This document shows, in pieces, positions 1 to 6,351 of a DNA stretch of 8,840 nt. Below the pieces are notes generated by a model, which worked only from the letters and a program-made list of their open reading frames with translations, made no database searches and was not told where the DNA came from. This DNA is from an uncultured Corynebacterium sp. (GTDB taxonomy: Bacteria > Actinomycetota > Actinomycetes > Mycobacteriales > Mycobacteriaceae), in assembly GCF_943912665.1 (NCBI RefSeq), contig NZ_CALTVG010000075.1:1-8840 (forward strand). Direction: 5' to 3'. How positions within the stretch are numbered: the first letter of the stretch is position 1; every line of letters begins with the position of its first letter. Both the position numbers and the translations under genes were made by a program.

Positions 1-291
1 AGCAAACTTGGTGATGACCTTCGCAGCATCCACTGCCTCGCCCTTGATGAACGCGATAGCGGTCGGGCCAGTCAGGTGCTCGTCAAGACCCTCGATGCCA
101 GCTTCGTTGGCAGCGATCTTGAAAAGGGTGTTCTTGGCGACGGAGTACTCAACGTCAAAGCCGAGGTTGTTACGCAGCTCCTGGAGCTGACCCACGGTCA
201 GGCCACGGTACTCGGTGAGCACGATGGAGTTAGCACCATCGAGCTTCTCCTTCAGTGCCGCGAGGTCTGCGGTGTTCTTCGGGTTTGCCAT
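1..291 (-). CDS. rplJ: 50S ribosomal protein L10, N-terminal part (cut by window edge)
   Basis: L10 forms the base of the ribosomal stalk and carries the L7/L12 dimers that recruit translational GTPases. Exactly 97 codons are visible from ATG 291-289 to the window edge; the C-terminal part, which binds L7/L12, lies outside. The visible sequence opens MANPKNTADLAALKEKL and continues with the family pattern 'IVLTEYRGLTVGQLQELR', then 'YSVAKNTLFKIAANEAG' and 'LTGPTAIAF', the usual L10 N-terminal rRNA-binding domain. The start is fixed by a strong Shine-Dalgarno (AAAGGAGG; GGAGG at 307-303) 11 nt upstream. The gene follows a structured leader of about 255 nt (292-546). In bacteria rplJ is normally followed by rplL, which would lie beyond the left edge. 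Identity is secure. Confidence 0.97.
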   Translation of the reverse strand, partial: MANPKNTADLAALKEKLDGANSIVLTEYRGLTVGQLQELRNNLGFDVEYSVAKNTLFKIAANEAGIEGLDEHLTGPTAIAFIKGEAVDAAKVITKFA

Positions 292-350
292 CTTCTACTT
301 CGCCTCCTTTCGAAACATCTCTTGTGTTTTCCGCCGGGGCCTTTCCCATC

Positions 351-374
351 TCGGTTGTCGTTAACGACAACCGA
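351..374. repeat. Perfect 24-bp palindrome downstream of the attenuator
   Basis: The sequence is its own reverse complement: TCGGTTGTCG, TTAA, then CGACAACCGA. As RNA it makes a 10-bp stem with a tetraloop. It can be extended by an outer helix between CGGGGCTTTT (390-381) and AAAGGCCCCG (335-344), with one G-U pair. The CGGGGC of that outer helix is also part of the 3' arm of the terminator, so the two structures exclude each other. As DNA it could be an operator; no known regulator site is recognised. Confidence 0.7.
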
Positions 375-406
375 AATAACAAAAGCCCCGTGCAAGAGCA
401 CAGGGC
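375..406 (-). terminator. Intrinsic terminator (attenuator) inside the rplJ leader
   Basis: On the minus strand GCCCTGTGC (406-398) pairs with GCACGGGGC (393-385) around a TCTT loop. This gives a 9-bp, GC-rich stem with one G-U pair, followed directly by TTTTGTTATT (384-375). It is a typical Rho-independent terminator placed about 85 nt upstream of the rplJ start codon, so it must be regulated or leaky. It would also stop any transcription running through from the upstream iron-transport operon. Confidence 0.75.
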
Positions 407-553
407 GCGCGCGGAAATCCGCGGTAATTCGCAAAGTGTCTCCTGCGTGGGCCGCCCTCTGGATGAGGAACCTTCGATCCTTGAACAAGGATGACCGACG
501 GTCTTCGGTGAACTTTGACTCGGCCTCATCGGGCCGTTCAAACTTCGCTAGGT

Positions 554-583
554 ACTTTACAACCCGACCTGCTGAAACTCCAA
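554..583 (-). promoter_or_regulatory. Putative rplJ promoter
   Basis: On the minus strand a -35-like TTGGAG (583-578) lies 18 nt from a -10-like TAAAGT (559-554), which fits the corynebacterial TANANT pattern. Transcription would start near 546 and give a leader of about 255 nt before rplJ. It lies just downstream of the ATPase stop codon (618). Assigned by eye only. Confidence 0.45.
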
Positions 584-617
584 ATCGGTCCCCTGAGGGC
601 TTTTTACTTGGGTTTCT

Positions 618-1424
618 TTATGGGGATGCTGACGTGCCGAGCACCCCACGCGGAACGATGACGGGGGCGTCGCTTCGCGGGTCATCCCAGATTTCAACAT
701 CGATGCCATAGGCAGCTGCCAGCACCTCTTTCGTCAATGCTTGGCGGGGAGTGCCCCGCGCGATGACCTCGCCATTGTTCATGACCACCATGGTGTCGGA
801 GTACTGCCCAGCCAACATCAGGTCGTGCAGCACGACGACAACGGTCTTCCCCACATCGGCTTGCTTGCGCACAAGTTCCAGAACGCTAATGGCGTGGGCT
901 GGATCGAGGAAGGTTGTGGGTTCGTCGAGAAGCAGCACTGGCGTATCCTGCGCCAAAGCAAGCGCGAGCCACACCCGCTGGCGTTGGCCACCCGAGAGTG
1001 CGGCGATGTCACGGTCGATGAAGTCCGTAATGCCAGTCTCCACGCAGGCCTGCGCAATGATGTCGCGGTCTTTCGTAGACAGTCCCCGGCCACGGCCCAG
1101 GTGCGGGTATCGGCCACGAGCGACGAGCTCGCCTACCCGTAGCCCGTCCGGCGCCGTCGGCTGCTGCGGAAGCAGTGCCACGTGGGCAGCTGCTTCCTTC
1201 GGGCTCATGGCGTGCACGTCCAATTCGCCGATGTGCACGCTCCCCTGGCGCGGGCGAAGAATTTTAGACAAGGTCTTCAGCAACGTGGACTTGCCGCAAC
1301 CATTCGGCCCAATGAGCGTAGTGATTTCGCCCGGGCGGGCCACCACGTCAACGCCCGACAGAATGTCTTCCCCATCCTTATAGCCAGCATGAATACCAGT
1401 GGCCGTAATTCCTCTGTCTTTCAT
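618..1424 (-). CDS. Iron-siderophore ABC transporter ATP-binding protein (FepC/FecE type)
   Basis: A 268-residue cytoplasmic ATPase that powers import of a ferric siderophore. Walker A GPNGCGKST is at residues 39-47, the Q-loop glutamine at 87/88, the signature LSGGQRQR at 143-150, Walker B with VLLLDEP ending at 169, the D-loop FLD at 172-174, and the switch histidine at 200 (HD). 'GRYPHLGR' (104-111) is typical of the FepC/FecE/FhuC group, as is the length. The ATG start is supported by GAGAGGA (1440-1434), which overlaps the end of the upstream permease gene whose stop lies 6 bp away. It is the last gene of the operon lipoprotein-permease-permease-ATPase, and no terminator is visible after it before the rplJ promoter. 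The exact siderophore cannot be told from sequence. All catalytic residues look intact. Confidence 0.95.
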   Translation of the reverse strand: MKDRGITATGIHAGYKDGEDILSGVDVVARPGEITTLIGPNGCGKSTLLKTLSKILRPRQGSVHIGELDVHAMSPKEAAAHVALLPQQPTAPDGLRVGELVARGRYPHLGRGRGLSTKDRDIIAQACVETGITDFIDRDIAALSGGQRQRVWLALALAQDTPVLLLDEPTTFLDPAHAISVLELVRKQADVGKTVVVVLHDLMLAGQYSDTMVVMNNGEVIARGTPRQALTKEVLAAAYGIDVEIWDDPRSDAPVIVPRGVLGTSASP

Positions 1425-1430
1425 AAGCTT

Positions 1431-2483
1431 TTATCCTCTCCGCCGGGCGGCATTCCACACCGCAATGACCAGGGCGCACCCTCCGATAATGGAAGTAACG
1501 GCGCCCACTGGAGCGTCCATTGGCAACGCCCCAGCAATGACAGCACACGCGCTCAGCAAGGCGGCGCCAGCAGCGCACGACACCACCGGCACAGGCGAGG
1601 GCGTCCGGGCCGCAATGCGACCAAGATGAGGGGCCAGCAGCGCGATGAAACCAATGGGACCGGCCACGGATACAGTCACCGCGCAGATGCCCGTAGCTGC
1701 CACCAGCAGGAGCGTGCGTGTTCGCGTGATGTTGACCCCGAGGGAAAGGGCCGAGAGATCATCGTGCGCAAGAAGCGGCAGCTCCCGAGCACACCACAGG
1801 CCGAGGATTACGAAAGGTGTTAACCCCACGAGCAGTGGAAAAATGACCTCCATCCGCACGAAGCCCGTGGTTCCCGCCAGCCACAGCTGGGATTGCGCCG
1901 CGCGGAGAAGCTCGGCTGCGCGCAAGAGATACGCCACCAGCGCTTGGAATAGAAGTGAGAGCGCGATGCCGACGATGACGATGCGGTTGCTCGTGCCAAT
2001 TCCCCCGAGCGCTACCAGCAGGATGGCCGCTAGCACGGCACCCAGTAGCGCGAGTCCCGCCCGCCACCAGAACATAGAGAGCCCGTCGACAAGCAAGGCC
2101 CGGGAGACTACCGTTCCGAGGACCACCATGACGGACGCGCCACCAGTCACACCAAGGATGTCGGGCGAGGCCAGCGGATTGCGCGACATTGACTGCGTCC
2201 ATGACCCCGCCAGTCCGAGCGCAGCACCTACGATGAGAGTTGCTAGCGCTACCGGCATACGCAGGTCCCAGACCACGCGGATTTCGCTTCGGCTTCCCCC
2301 GCCGTTGAGAATCTCCAGAACTTGCCACGGGCTCAAGTCCACGGGGCCTTGGCCCAGCAGGAGAACATAGGAGCATGCTGCAACCACAGTAAAGAAGCAG
2401 GTGGCCGCCCATACACATGTCCGGCGCTGCCGTTCTTGGGAACGCAGATGCTTGACGACGTCCCCCTTCTCCCGCCCACTCAT
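1431..2483 (-). CDS. Iron-siderophore ABC transporter permease, FecCD family (second permease)
   Basis: A 350-residue polytopic membrane protein forming one half of the siderophore channel. The family motif RNPLASPDILGVTGGAS is at 101-117, an ATPase-coupling loop around SLGV at 247-250, and GPIGFIALLAPHLGR at 275-289. Hydrophobic segments fill the rest, consistent with the roughly ten helices of BtuC-like permeases. The C-terminal motif usually read as ELPVG...GAPFF is altered to DAPVGAVTSIIGGCALVI, which is a modest deviation. The start is ATG 2483, which overlaps the TGA of the upstream permease by 4 bp (ATGA), so translation is probably coupled. The frame stays open far upstream, but that part only shadows the other permease gene. 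It is predicted to pair with the neighbouring permease as a heterodimer on the 618-1424 ATPase. Confidence 0.94.
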   Translation of the reverse strand: MSGREKGDVVKHLRSQERQRRTCVWAATCFFTVVAACSYVLLLGQGPVDLSPWQVLEILNGGGSRSEIRVVWDLRMPVALATLIVGAALGLAGSWTQSMSRNPLASPDILGVTGGASVMVVLGTVVSRALLVDGLSMFWWRAGLALLGAVLAAILLVALGGIGTSNRIVIVGIALSLLFQALVAYLLRAAELLRAAQSQLWLAGTTGFVRMEVIFPLLVGLTPFVILGLWCARELPLLAHDDLSALSLGVNITRTRTLLLVAATGICAVTVSVAGPIGFIALLAPHLGRIAARTPSPVPVVSCAAGAALLSACAVIAGALPMDAPVGAVTSIIGGCALVIAVWNAARRRG

Positions 2484-3547
2484 AGCGTGTGCTCCCCGCG
2501 GTGTACGGCCCAGATGAGAAATGGTGCGCCCACGAAGGCCAAGACGATGGACATTTCCAATTCTGAGGGGCCCGCTATGAGCCGGCCGAGGATATCCGCA
2601 GCAAGTACGAAGCAACCACCGAGTAATGCCGCAGGGGCAATCATTGCAGTAACTTCTGGCCCTGTGAACCGGCGCAGCAGATGGGGGATGGCAAATCCAA
2701 CGAAGGCGATGGGCCCTGTCGCTGCAGTAGCGCATCCCGCTAAGACAACGATGCTCAAGGCCGCACCGCGCCGCGTCAGCATGGGTGAGCCACCTAGTGC
2801 GACCGAGGATTCCTCCCCCATTGCCAAAAGGTCGAGCGGGCGTGCCACTCGTGCGGCGACAATAAGTCCGACAAGCAGGCCGGCACCTGCGATGGCGACA
2901 TCTTCTGGGCCGCGTCCAAACGTGGAGCCGATGGTCCACCGGCGCATGCTATCGAGGACATCCGTGGAGTACAGGCCGAGCAACATGGCGCTAGAGCTCA
3001 AGGCAGCAGCAACACCTGCGCCGACTAGGACCAGCGTCAAAGGATCCTGAAACCTGCGGGACACACCCAGTACCACTGCTGTGGCCATACCGGCGCCTAT
3101 GAGGGCGAGCGCTGTCCGCATCCCAGTTGAGGTGGCGATTCCTAGTGTTGTCCCGAGGGCGACAAGGAACGAGGCTCCCGCAGTGATACCGATAAAGCCC
3201 GGATCAGCCAGGGGATTTCTAGTCCAGGACTGGGCGATTACACCCGATACCGCGATGGCCGCTCCCGCGAAGTAGGCCAAGAACGTACGGGGGATGCGCA
3301 AGTCCCACACGATGTTCTCAATATCTGCTTCGCCCCTGTGAAGGAGGGCAGAGAACAGATCAGGCAACGGGATAGTCCTGGACCCCACTACTAGCGAGCA
3401 CAGGAAAAGGAGAAGGGTCGCTACAACGAGTGCCGTGGTAAGCAGTGCGCGGCTTCTCCCCCGCGAGTCCAGTGTGGCTGCCTTGTCGCCGTGGTGTGTG
3501 CCCGCAGCACCGTGGATAGCGTCAGCCTTCCTCGGTAGCGCGAGCAC
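2480..3547 (-). CDS. Iron-siderophore ABC transporter permease, FecCD family (first permease)
   Basis: A 355-residue FecCD/BtuC-type permease. It has a polar N-terminal extension of about 33 residues with several histidines, then a first hydrophobic helix near 34-55. The conserved blocks are RNPLADPGFIGITAGAS at 110-126, the coupling region ALGG near 250-253, GPIAFVGFAIPHLLR at 278-292, and a C-terminal GAPFLIWAV near 340-348. The proposed start is GTG 3547, immediately after the TAA of the lipoprotein gene with no spacer (TAA-GTG). The only visible Shine-Dalgarno-like run is a weak GAAGAGAAA inside the previous gene. Coupled translation would explain this, but a start further in would only shorten the extension. 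It overlaps the next permease gene by 4 bp. It shares the family motifs with that gene, as expected for a heterodimeric channel. Confidence 0.94.
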   Translation of the reverse strand: MLALPRKADAIHGAAGTHHGDKAATLDSRGRSRALLTTALVVATLLLFLCSLVVGSRTIPLPDLFSALLHRGEADIENIVWDLRIPRTFLAYFAGAAIAVSGVIAQSWTRNPLADPGFIGITAGASFLVALGTTLGIATSTGMRTALALIGAGMATAVVLGVSRRFQDPLTLVLVGAGVAAALSSSAMLLGLYSTDVLDSMRRWTIGSTFGRGPEDVAIAGAGLLVGLIVAARVARPLDLLAMGEESSVALGGSPMLTRRGAALSIVVLAGCATAATGPIAFVGFAIPHLLRRFTGPEVTAMIAPAALLGGCFVLAADILGRLIAGPSELEMSIVLAFVGAPFLIWAVHRGEHTL

Positions 3548-4492
3548 TTAAAGTTTCTCTTCGAACTTGTCGACGGCCCACGGAATCGTCAGCGGGTTCG
3601 GCATGCTCATCGCATTGCCGGTGTCCGTGCCCAGGTAGCGAACACGGCCATCCTTGACCACGTCGAGGCCTTGGAACGTGGAGTCCTTCTTCAGTTCATC
3701 GGTCGCGCCGTTGTAATCCAAGACGAACAGGTAGTCCACGTTGTTGAGCTGGGAGTAGTTTTCCGGTGCATAGTCCACGAAGAAGCTGGAGCCATCACCC
3801 TGCAGTTCCTGCGGAATGTCAAAGCCGAGAGATTCGATGAACTGGCCGCGGCCGTCCTCTGCTGTGTAGAGACCCAGCTTCCCGTCATAAGGCATGACGA
3901 TGGCTGCTCGCTTGCCCTGCAGCTCCGGGTGGGAGTCCTTGAACTGCGCGAAGGCGTCCTCCGCTTGGTCAATGAGCTTCTCCCCCTCCTCTTCCTTGTC
4001 CACGGCAGAGGCGATGGTCTTAACTTGCTCCTCCCAGGGCACCTGCCAGTCCTCGAAACCTTCGGGCTTCACGGTCAGCGGGGCGATATCCTCGAGGGAT
4101 TTCTTTGCTTCTTGGTCCACTGCCTGGTTCACGGCGATGATCTGTGTGGGGTCCGAGGCAGTGACCTGCTCAAGAACCTCGGCCGTGAAACCGGAAGCGG
4201 TGTTATAGATCACCTCGGGCTGGGCGTCTCCCAAAAGCTCCTTCGCCCAGGGGCCAACTCCGGAGGGATCACCATCCCCTTTCGCACCCCACGGCGCCAC
4301 AGCAACGGGAGTGAGTCCGAGTGCCAGCACGGTATCGGCATCTCCCAGCCCAAGGCTTGCAACCCTGGGCTCGTCTGCGCCGGCCACGCCCGCGCTGTCA
4401 TCGCCGCTTCCGCGTGAGCAGCCCGTCAGAGCAATCGCTGCCGCCGAGACAATCGCAAGCACGGCTTTCGCGCGCCGGTTGATGGCAACCAT
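3548..4492 (-). CDS. Iron-siderophore ABC transporter substrate-binding lipoprotein
   Basis: A 314-residue extracytoplasmic receptor that captures the ferric siderophore and hands it to the permease pair. The N-terminus is a lipoprotein signal: positives NRRAK, a hydrophobic core, then the lipobox ALTGC with Cys25 as the lipidation site. A polar, Gly/Ser/Asp-rich linker follows, then a two-lobed class III (FepB/FhuD-like) fold beginning 'RVASLGLGDADTVLALGLTPVAVAPW' (split: 43-52 and 53-68). A long helix-rich middle contains Glu/Lys-rich stretches. The ATG at 4492 is preferred over an in-frame GTG at 4525 because GAAGGAAAGG (4510-4501) sits 8 nt before it and the signal peptide then has normal length. 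It is the first gene of the operon, behind a DtxR box, so iron-repressed expression is likely. The ligand is not deducible. Confidence 0.94.
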   Translation of the reverse strand: MVAINRRAKAVLAIVSAAAIALTGCSRGSGDDSAGVAGADEPRVASLGLGDADTVLALGLTPVAVAPWGAKGDGDPSGVGPWAKELLGDAQPEVIYNTASGFTAEVLEQVTASDPTQIIAVNQAVDQEAKKSLEDIAPLTVKPEGFEDWQVPWEEQVKTIASAVDKEEEGEKLIDQAEDAFAQFKDSHPELQGKRAAIVMPYDGKLGLYTAEDGRGQFIESLGFDIPQELQGDGSSFFVDYAPENYSQLNNVDYLFVLDYNGATDELKKDSTFQGLDVVKDGRVRYLGTDTGNAMSMPNPLTIPWAVDKFEEKL

Positions 4493-4544
4493 GGGATAAA
4501 CCTTTCCTTCGCTGGGAACGAGCACGTGAGCATACGCAACCCCT

Positions 4545-4550
4545 AATTTA
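4545..4550 (-). promoter_or_regulatory. Putative -10 element of the siderophore transport operon
   Basis: On the minus strand TAAATT fits the corynebacterial -10 pattern TANANT. It lies just downstream of the DtxR box, so the bound repressor would cover the spacer and -35 region. Transcription would begin near 4538, about 45 nt before the lipoprotein ATG. No good -35 is seen. An upstream alternative is TTGAAA (4589-4584) with TAGGCT. Confidence 0.4.
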
Positions 4551-4551
4551 T

Positions 4552-4581
4552 TTGAGGCTAGCCTAACTTAGGCTTTATGAT
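4552..4581 (+). promoter_or_regulatory. Putative promoter of the siderophore-interacting protein gene
   Basis: A -35-like TTGAGG (4552-4557) is separated by 18 nt from TATGAT (4576-4581), a 5-of-6 match to TATAAT. The DtxR box fills the spacer, the usual arrangement for repression. Transcription would start near 4588 and leave about 30 nt before the TTG start codon. Confidence 0.5.
4553..4574. promoter_or_regulatory. DtxR-type iron box with an overlapping second palindrome
   Basis: TGAGGCTAGCCTAACTTAG (4553-4571) matches the established DtxR consensus TTAGGTTAGCCTAACCTAA at 15 of 19 positions, including the central TAGCCTAAC. A second inverted repeat overlaps it: AGCCTAA-C-TTAGGCT (4560-4574), 7-bp arms around a central C. 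The site lies between the divergent lipoprotein and flavoprotein genes and overlaps the likely core promoters of both. DtxR with Fe(II) should therefore shut off both directions in iron-replete cells. Regulation is inferred from the match. Confidence 0.88.
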
Positions 4582-4617
4582 GGTTTCAAATCTCCCTCCT
4601 ACCTAGGATCACTCCCC

Positions 4618-5412
4618 TTGACATATCACCGCCTACTACCCGTCACCCTCACCGGGAACACTCGCCTCAAGCCACGGCTACACCGACTAACTTTTCACTC
4701 ACCAGCGTTTGGTTCCTACCCCTTAGCCGGGCCTGACGAATACTTTGGGCTCCTCATGCCCCAAGATGGGCAGGATTTTTCGCCATTTCCGGTTGAAAAT
4801 TCCAATGTTCGCGCCGCCGTCACGGGATTGCCCGCCAAGATTCGCCCAGCACTGCGGTGGTACACAATTCGCAAGCTCAACCAGGAAGCGTGCACCATCG
4901 ATGTCGACGTAGTGACCCATGGCGACAATGGCCCCGGCTCACGCTGGATCCTCAACGCCCAACCCGGGGATAGCGCTGGAATATATACCGGGCAAGCACG
5001 GTGGCAGGAACCTAGGAAGTCACAACTGCTGCTCGCGGACGCCTCCGCTCTTCCGGCGCTGTGGCACATCCTGGAACATTACGAAGCTTTTTCACCGGAC
5101 TCCTTGGACGGCGTCGACGTCGTTGCTCTGGTCGCAAGCGACGACGAAATTGAGGATGAATTTGAGGAAACGTGGAGCGGCAAGGTTCGCTCGCTCACTA
5201 TGGTTTCCGCTCCGCACGAGGACCACATTGCGCGTGCCAAACAGCTCCTTGACTCTCGTTTCACCCCGGATACCGCACCCGATTCGGTATGGGTATCCGG
5301 CGAAGGGGACCTCGCCAAAGCAGTACGCGCCATAGCTGTGCACGACTGGGGTGTGCCGCGCGAGGACGTCATCTGGTCCGTGTATTGGATGAACGGGAAG
5401 CCGCGGCCCTAA
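4618..5412 (+). CDS. Siderophore-interacting protein (FAD-dependent ferric-siderophore reductase family)
   Basis: A 264-residue cytoplasmic flavoprotein of the SIP/ViuB family. Members reduce the imported ferric siderophore with NAD(P)H so that iron is released. The N-terminal FAD-binding barrel contains RWYTIR (80-85, the RxYTxR flavin motif) and HGDNGPGSRW (101-110), which contacts the flavin phosphates in the family. The NAD(P)H-binding half begins at LLLADASALPAL (137-148), then VWVSGEG (224-230), and ends in the family's YWMNGK (256-261). Length is normal. The start is probably TTG at 4618: the frame has no ATG or GTG before a stop at 4564, and the first internal ATG (4756) would remove conserved barrel strands. 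The Shine-Dalgarno is weak (AGGA, 4604-4607). It is divergent from the transporter operon and shares its DtxR box. Whether it uses the same siderophore is inferred. Confidence 0.9.
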   Translation: MTYHRLLPVTLTGNTRLKPRLHRLTFHSPAFGSYPLAGPDEYFGLLMPQDGQDFSPFPVENSNVRAAVTGLPAKIRPALRWYTIRKLNQEACTIDVDVVTHGDNGPGSRWILNAQPGDSAGIYTGQARWQEPRKSQLLLADASALPALWHILEHYEAFSPDSLDGVDVVALVASDDEIEDEFEETWSGKVRSLTMVSAPHEDHIARAKQLLDSRFTPDTAPDSVWVSGEGDLAKAVRAIAVHDWGVPREDVIWSVYWMNGKPRP

Positions 5413-6343
5413 TCCCTCTGCACGCGCCGCGCGCCAGCACCTTCACGACCATTCTCTTGGCGAACCGGTACCCATCCCCACGCTCAGCGGCCCGGGCGCA
5501 CACGCCTTTGCCGAACTGACCGAGCCATTCCCTACCGCTGCCCCGCTCCCCTAGCAACAACGCCTTGCAGACCACTGGGAACCCGGTGAACTCGCCGCGC
5601 GGAAAACGGTGGCAGACCTTGAGCTTGACCATTACGACCGCGACCGGGACTTCTTTGCCCGCCCTGCCACCTCCCGGCTGTCCCCACGCTTACGCTTTGG
5701 TGAAATCTCTGTCCGCGAAGTCTGGCACGCCGCCAGCGAGCTGCCTGGCGATGCCTCTAGTTTCCACTCCGAGCTACTGTGGCGCGATTTTGCCTGGCAC
5801 CGCCTCTACCACGTCCCCACACTGGCCACCGAACCCGTGCGCGAGCAGTCCCGCGCCTTCGACTGGTATCGCGACACCGAGGGCGTGCGCACCGACGGCA
5901 CCGATCCCCGCCCACACGCCTACGCCCCGCTCGAGGCGTGGCGCCGGGGACAGACGGGCATCGCGCTTGTCGACGCCGCCATGGCCGAACTCTGGCACAC
6001 CGGCTACATGCACAATCGTGCCCGCATGGTCGTTGGCTCCTTCTTGACAAAGAACTTGGGTATCGACTGGCGCCGTGGCGAAGAGTGGTTCTGGGACACC
6101 CTCGTGGACGCCGACCCGGCCTCGAACCCCTTCAACTGGCAGTGGGTAGCCGGCTGCGGCGATGACGCGGCACCCTACTTCCGTATCTTTAACCCCGAGC
6201 TCCAGTCCAAGAAGTTCGACCCGGACGGCGCTTACGTGAAGCGCTGGGCCCCGCCGCTTTCGCCGCCACCCATCGTGGATCTCAAGGAATCCCGCCGCGC
6301 GGCCCTCGACGCCTACGCGGAGATGAAGGACGCCACCTCCTAG
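5413..6343 (+). pseudogene. phr: Decayed class I DNA photolyase, C-terminal FAD-binding domain only
   Basis: Photolyases repair UV pyrimidine dimers using light and FADH-. Here only the linker and helical FAD domain remain. After TAG 5552 the frame reads QQRLADHWEPGE (5555-5590), then TSRLSPRLRFGEIS, FHSELLWRDFAWHRLYH, LVDAAMAELWHTGYMHNRAR, WFWDTLVDADPASNPFNWQW, and AGCGDDAAPYFRIFNP, ending with KKFDPDGAYVKRW. These FAD- and lesion-binding motifs look intact. The same frame continues upstream of the TAG as photolyase-like linker (NPSARAARQHLHDH, then GEPVPIPTL) right up to the flavoprotein stop codon. The N-terminal alpha/beta antenna domain (roughly the first 150 residues) is absent from the window. 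A TAG replaces what was probably CAG. GTG 5609 could start a 244-residue fragment but has no convincing ribosome binding site. Loss of repair function is inferred; the decay looks recent because later motifs are intact. Confidence 0.85.
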
Positions 6344-6351
6344 CCGTAGCG

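Larger units (their letters stand above)
292..546 (-). promoter_or_regulatory. Structured 5' leader of rplJ (candidate L10-dependent attenuator)
   Basis: This gene-free stretch lies between the putative rplJ transcription start (about 546) and the rplJ ATG. Read as RNA on the minus strand it contains, in order: a small hairpin around 494-510 (ACCGAAGACCGTCGGT); a 6-bp hairpin ATCCTT-GTTC-AAGGAT at 477-492; an AGGGCG segment (453-458) that can pair with the 5' arm of the terminator; an intrinsic terminator (375-406); and a perfect 24-nt palindromic hairpin (351-374) just before the Shine-Dalgarno. L10 leaders in other bacteria bind the L10(L12)4 complex and control the operon by attenuation or translational repression. 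That this leader does so is inferred from position and structure. No credible protein is encoded here; the short open frames across it are incidental. Confidence 0.7.

Noticed and set aside
255..494. Short plus- and minus-strand open frames in the rplJ leader
   Set aside because: They overlap the hairpins and the rplJ start, lack ribosome binding sites and motifs, and the region is better explained as structured leader.
590..605. CCCCTGAGGG followed by TTTTT as the terminator of the iron-transport operon
   Set aside because: The T-run is on the plus strand, opposite to the operon, and the hairpin has only a 3-nt loop and a very short stem.
751..1383. 210-codon plus-strand open frame opposite the ATPase gene
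   Set aside because: It is an antisense shadow; the minus-strand frame carries all ABC ATPase motifs.
2484..2939. Upstream in-frame extension of the 1431-2483 permease
   Set aside because: It overlaps the other permease gene, reads as Arg/Cys/Pro-rich shadow sequence, and the ATGA overlap at 2480-2483 gives a better start.
4577..4606. Nine-codon upstream open frame (MMVSNLPPT) before the flavoprotein
   Set aside because: It begins within the predicted -10 region, upstream of the likely transcription start, so it would not be in the transcript.
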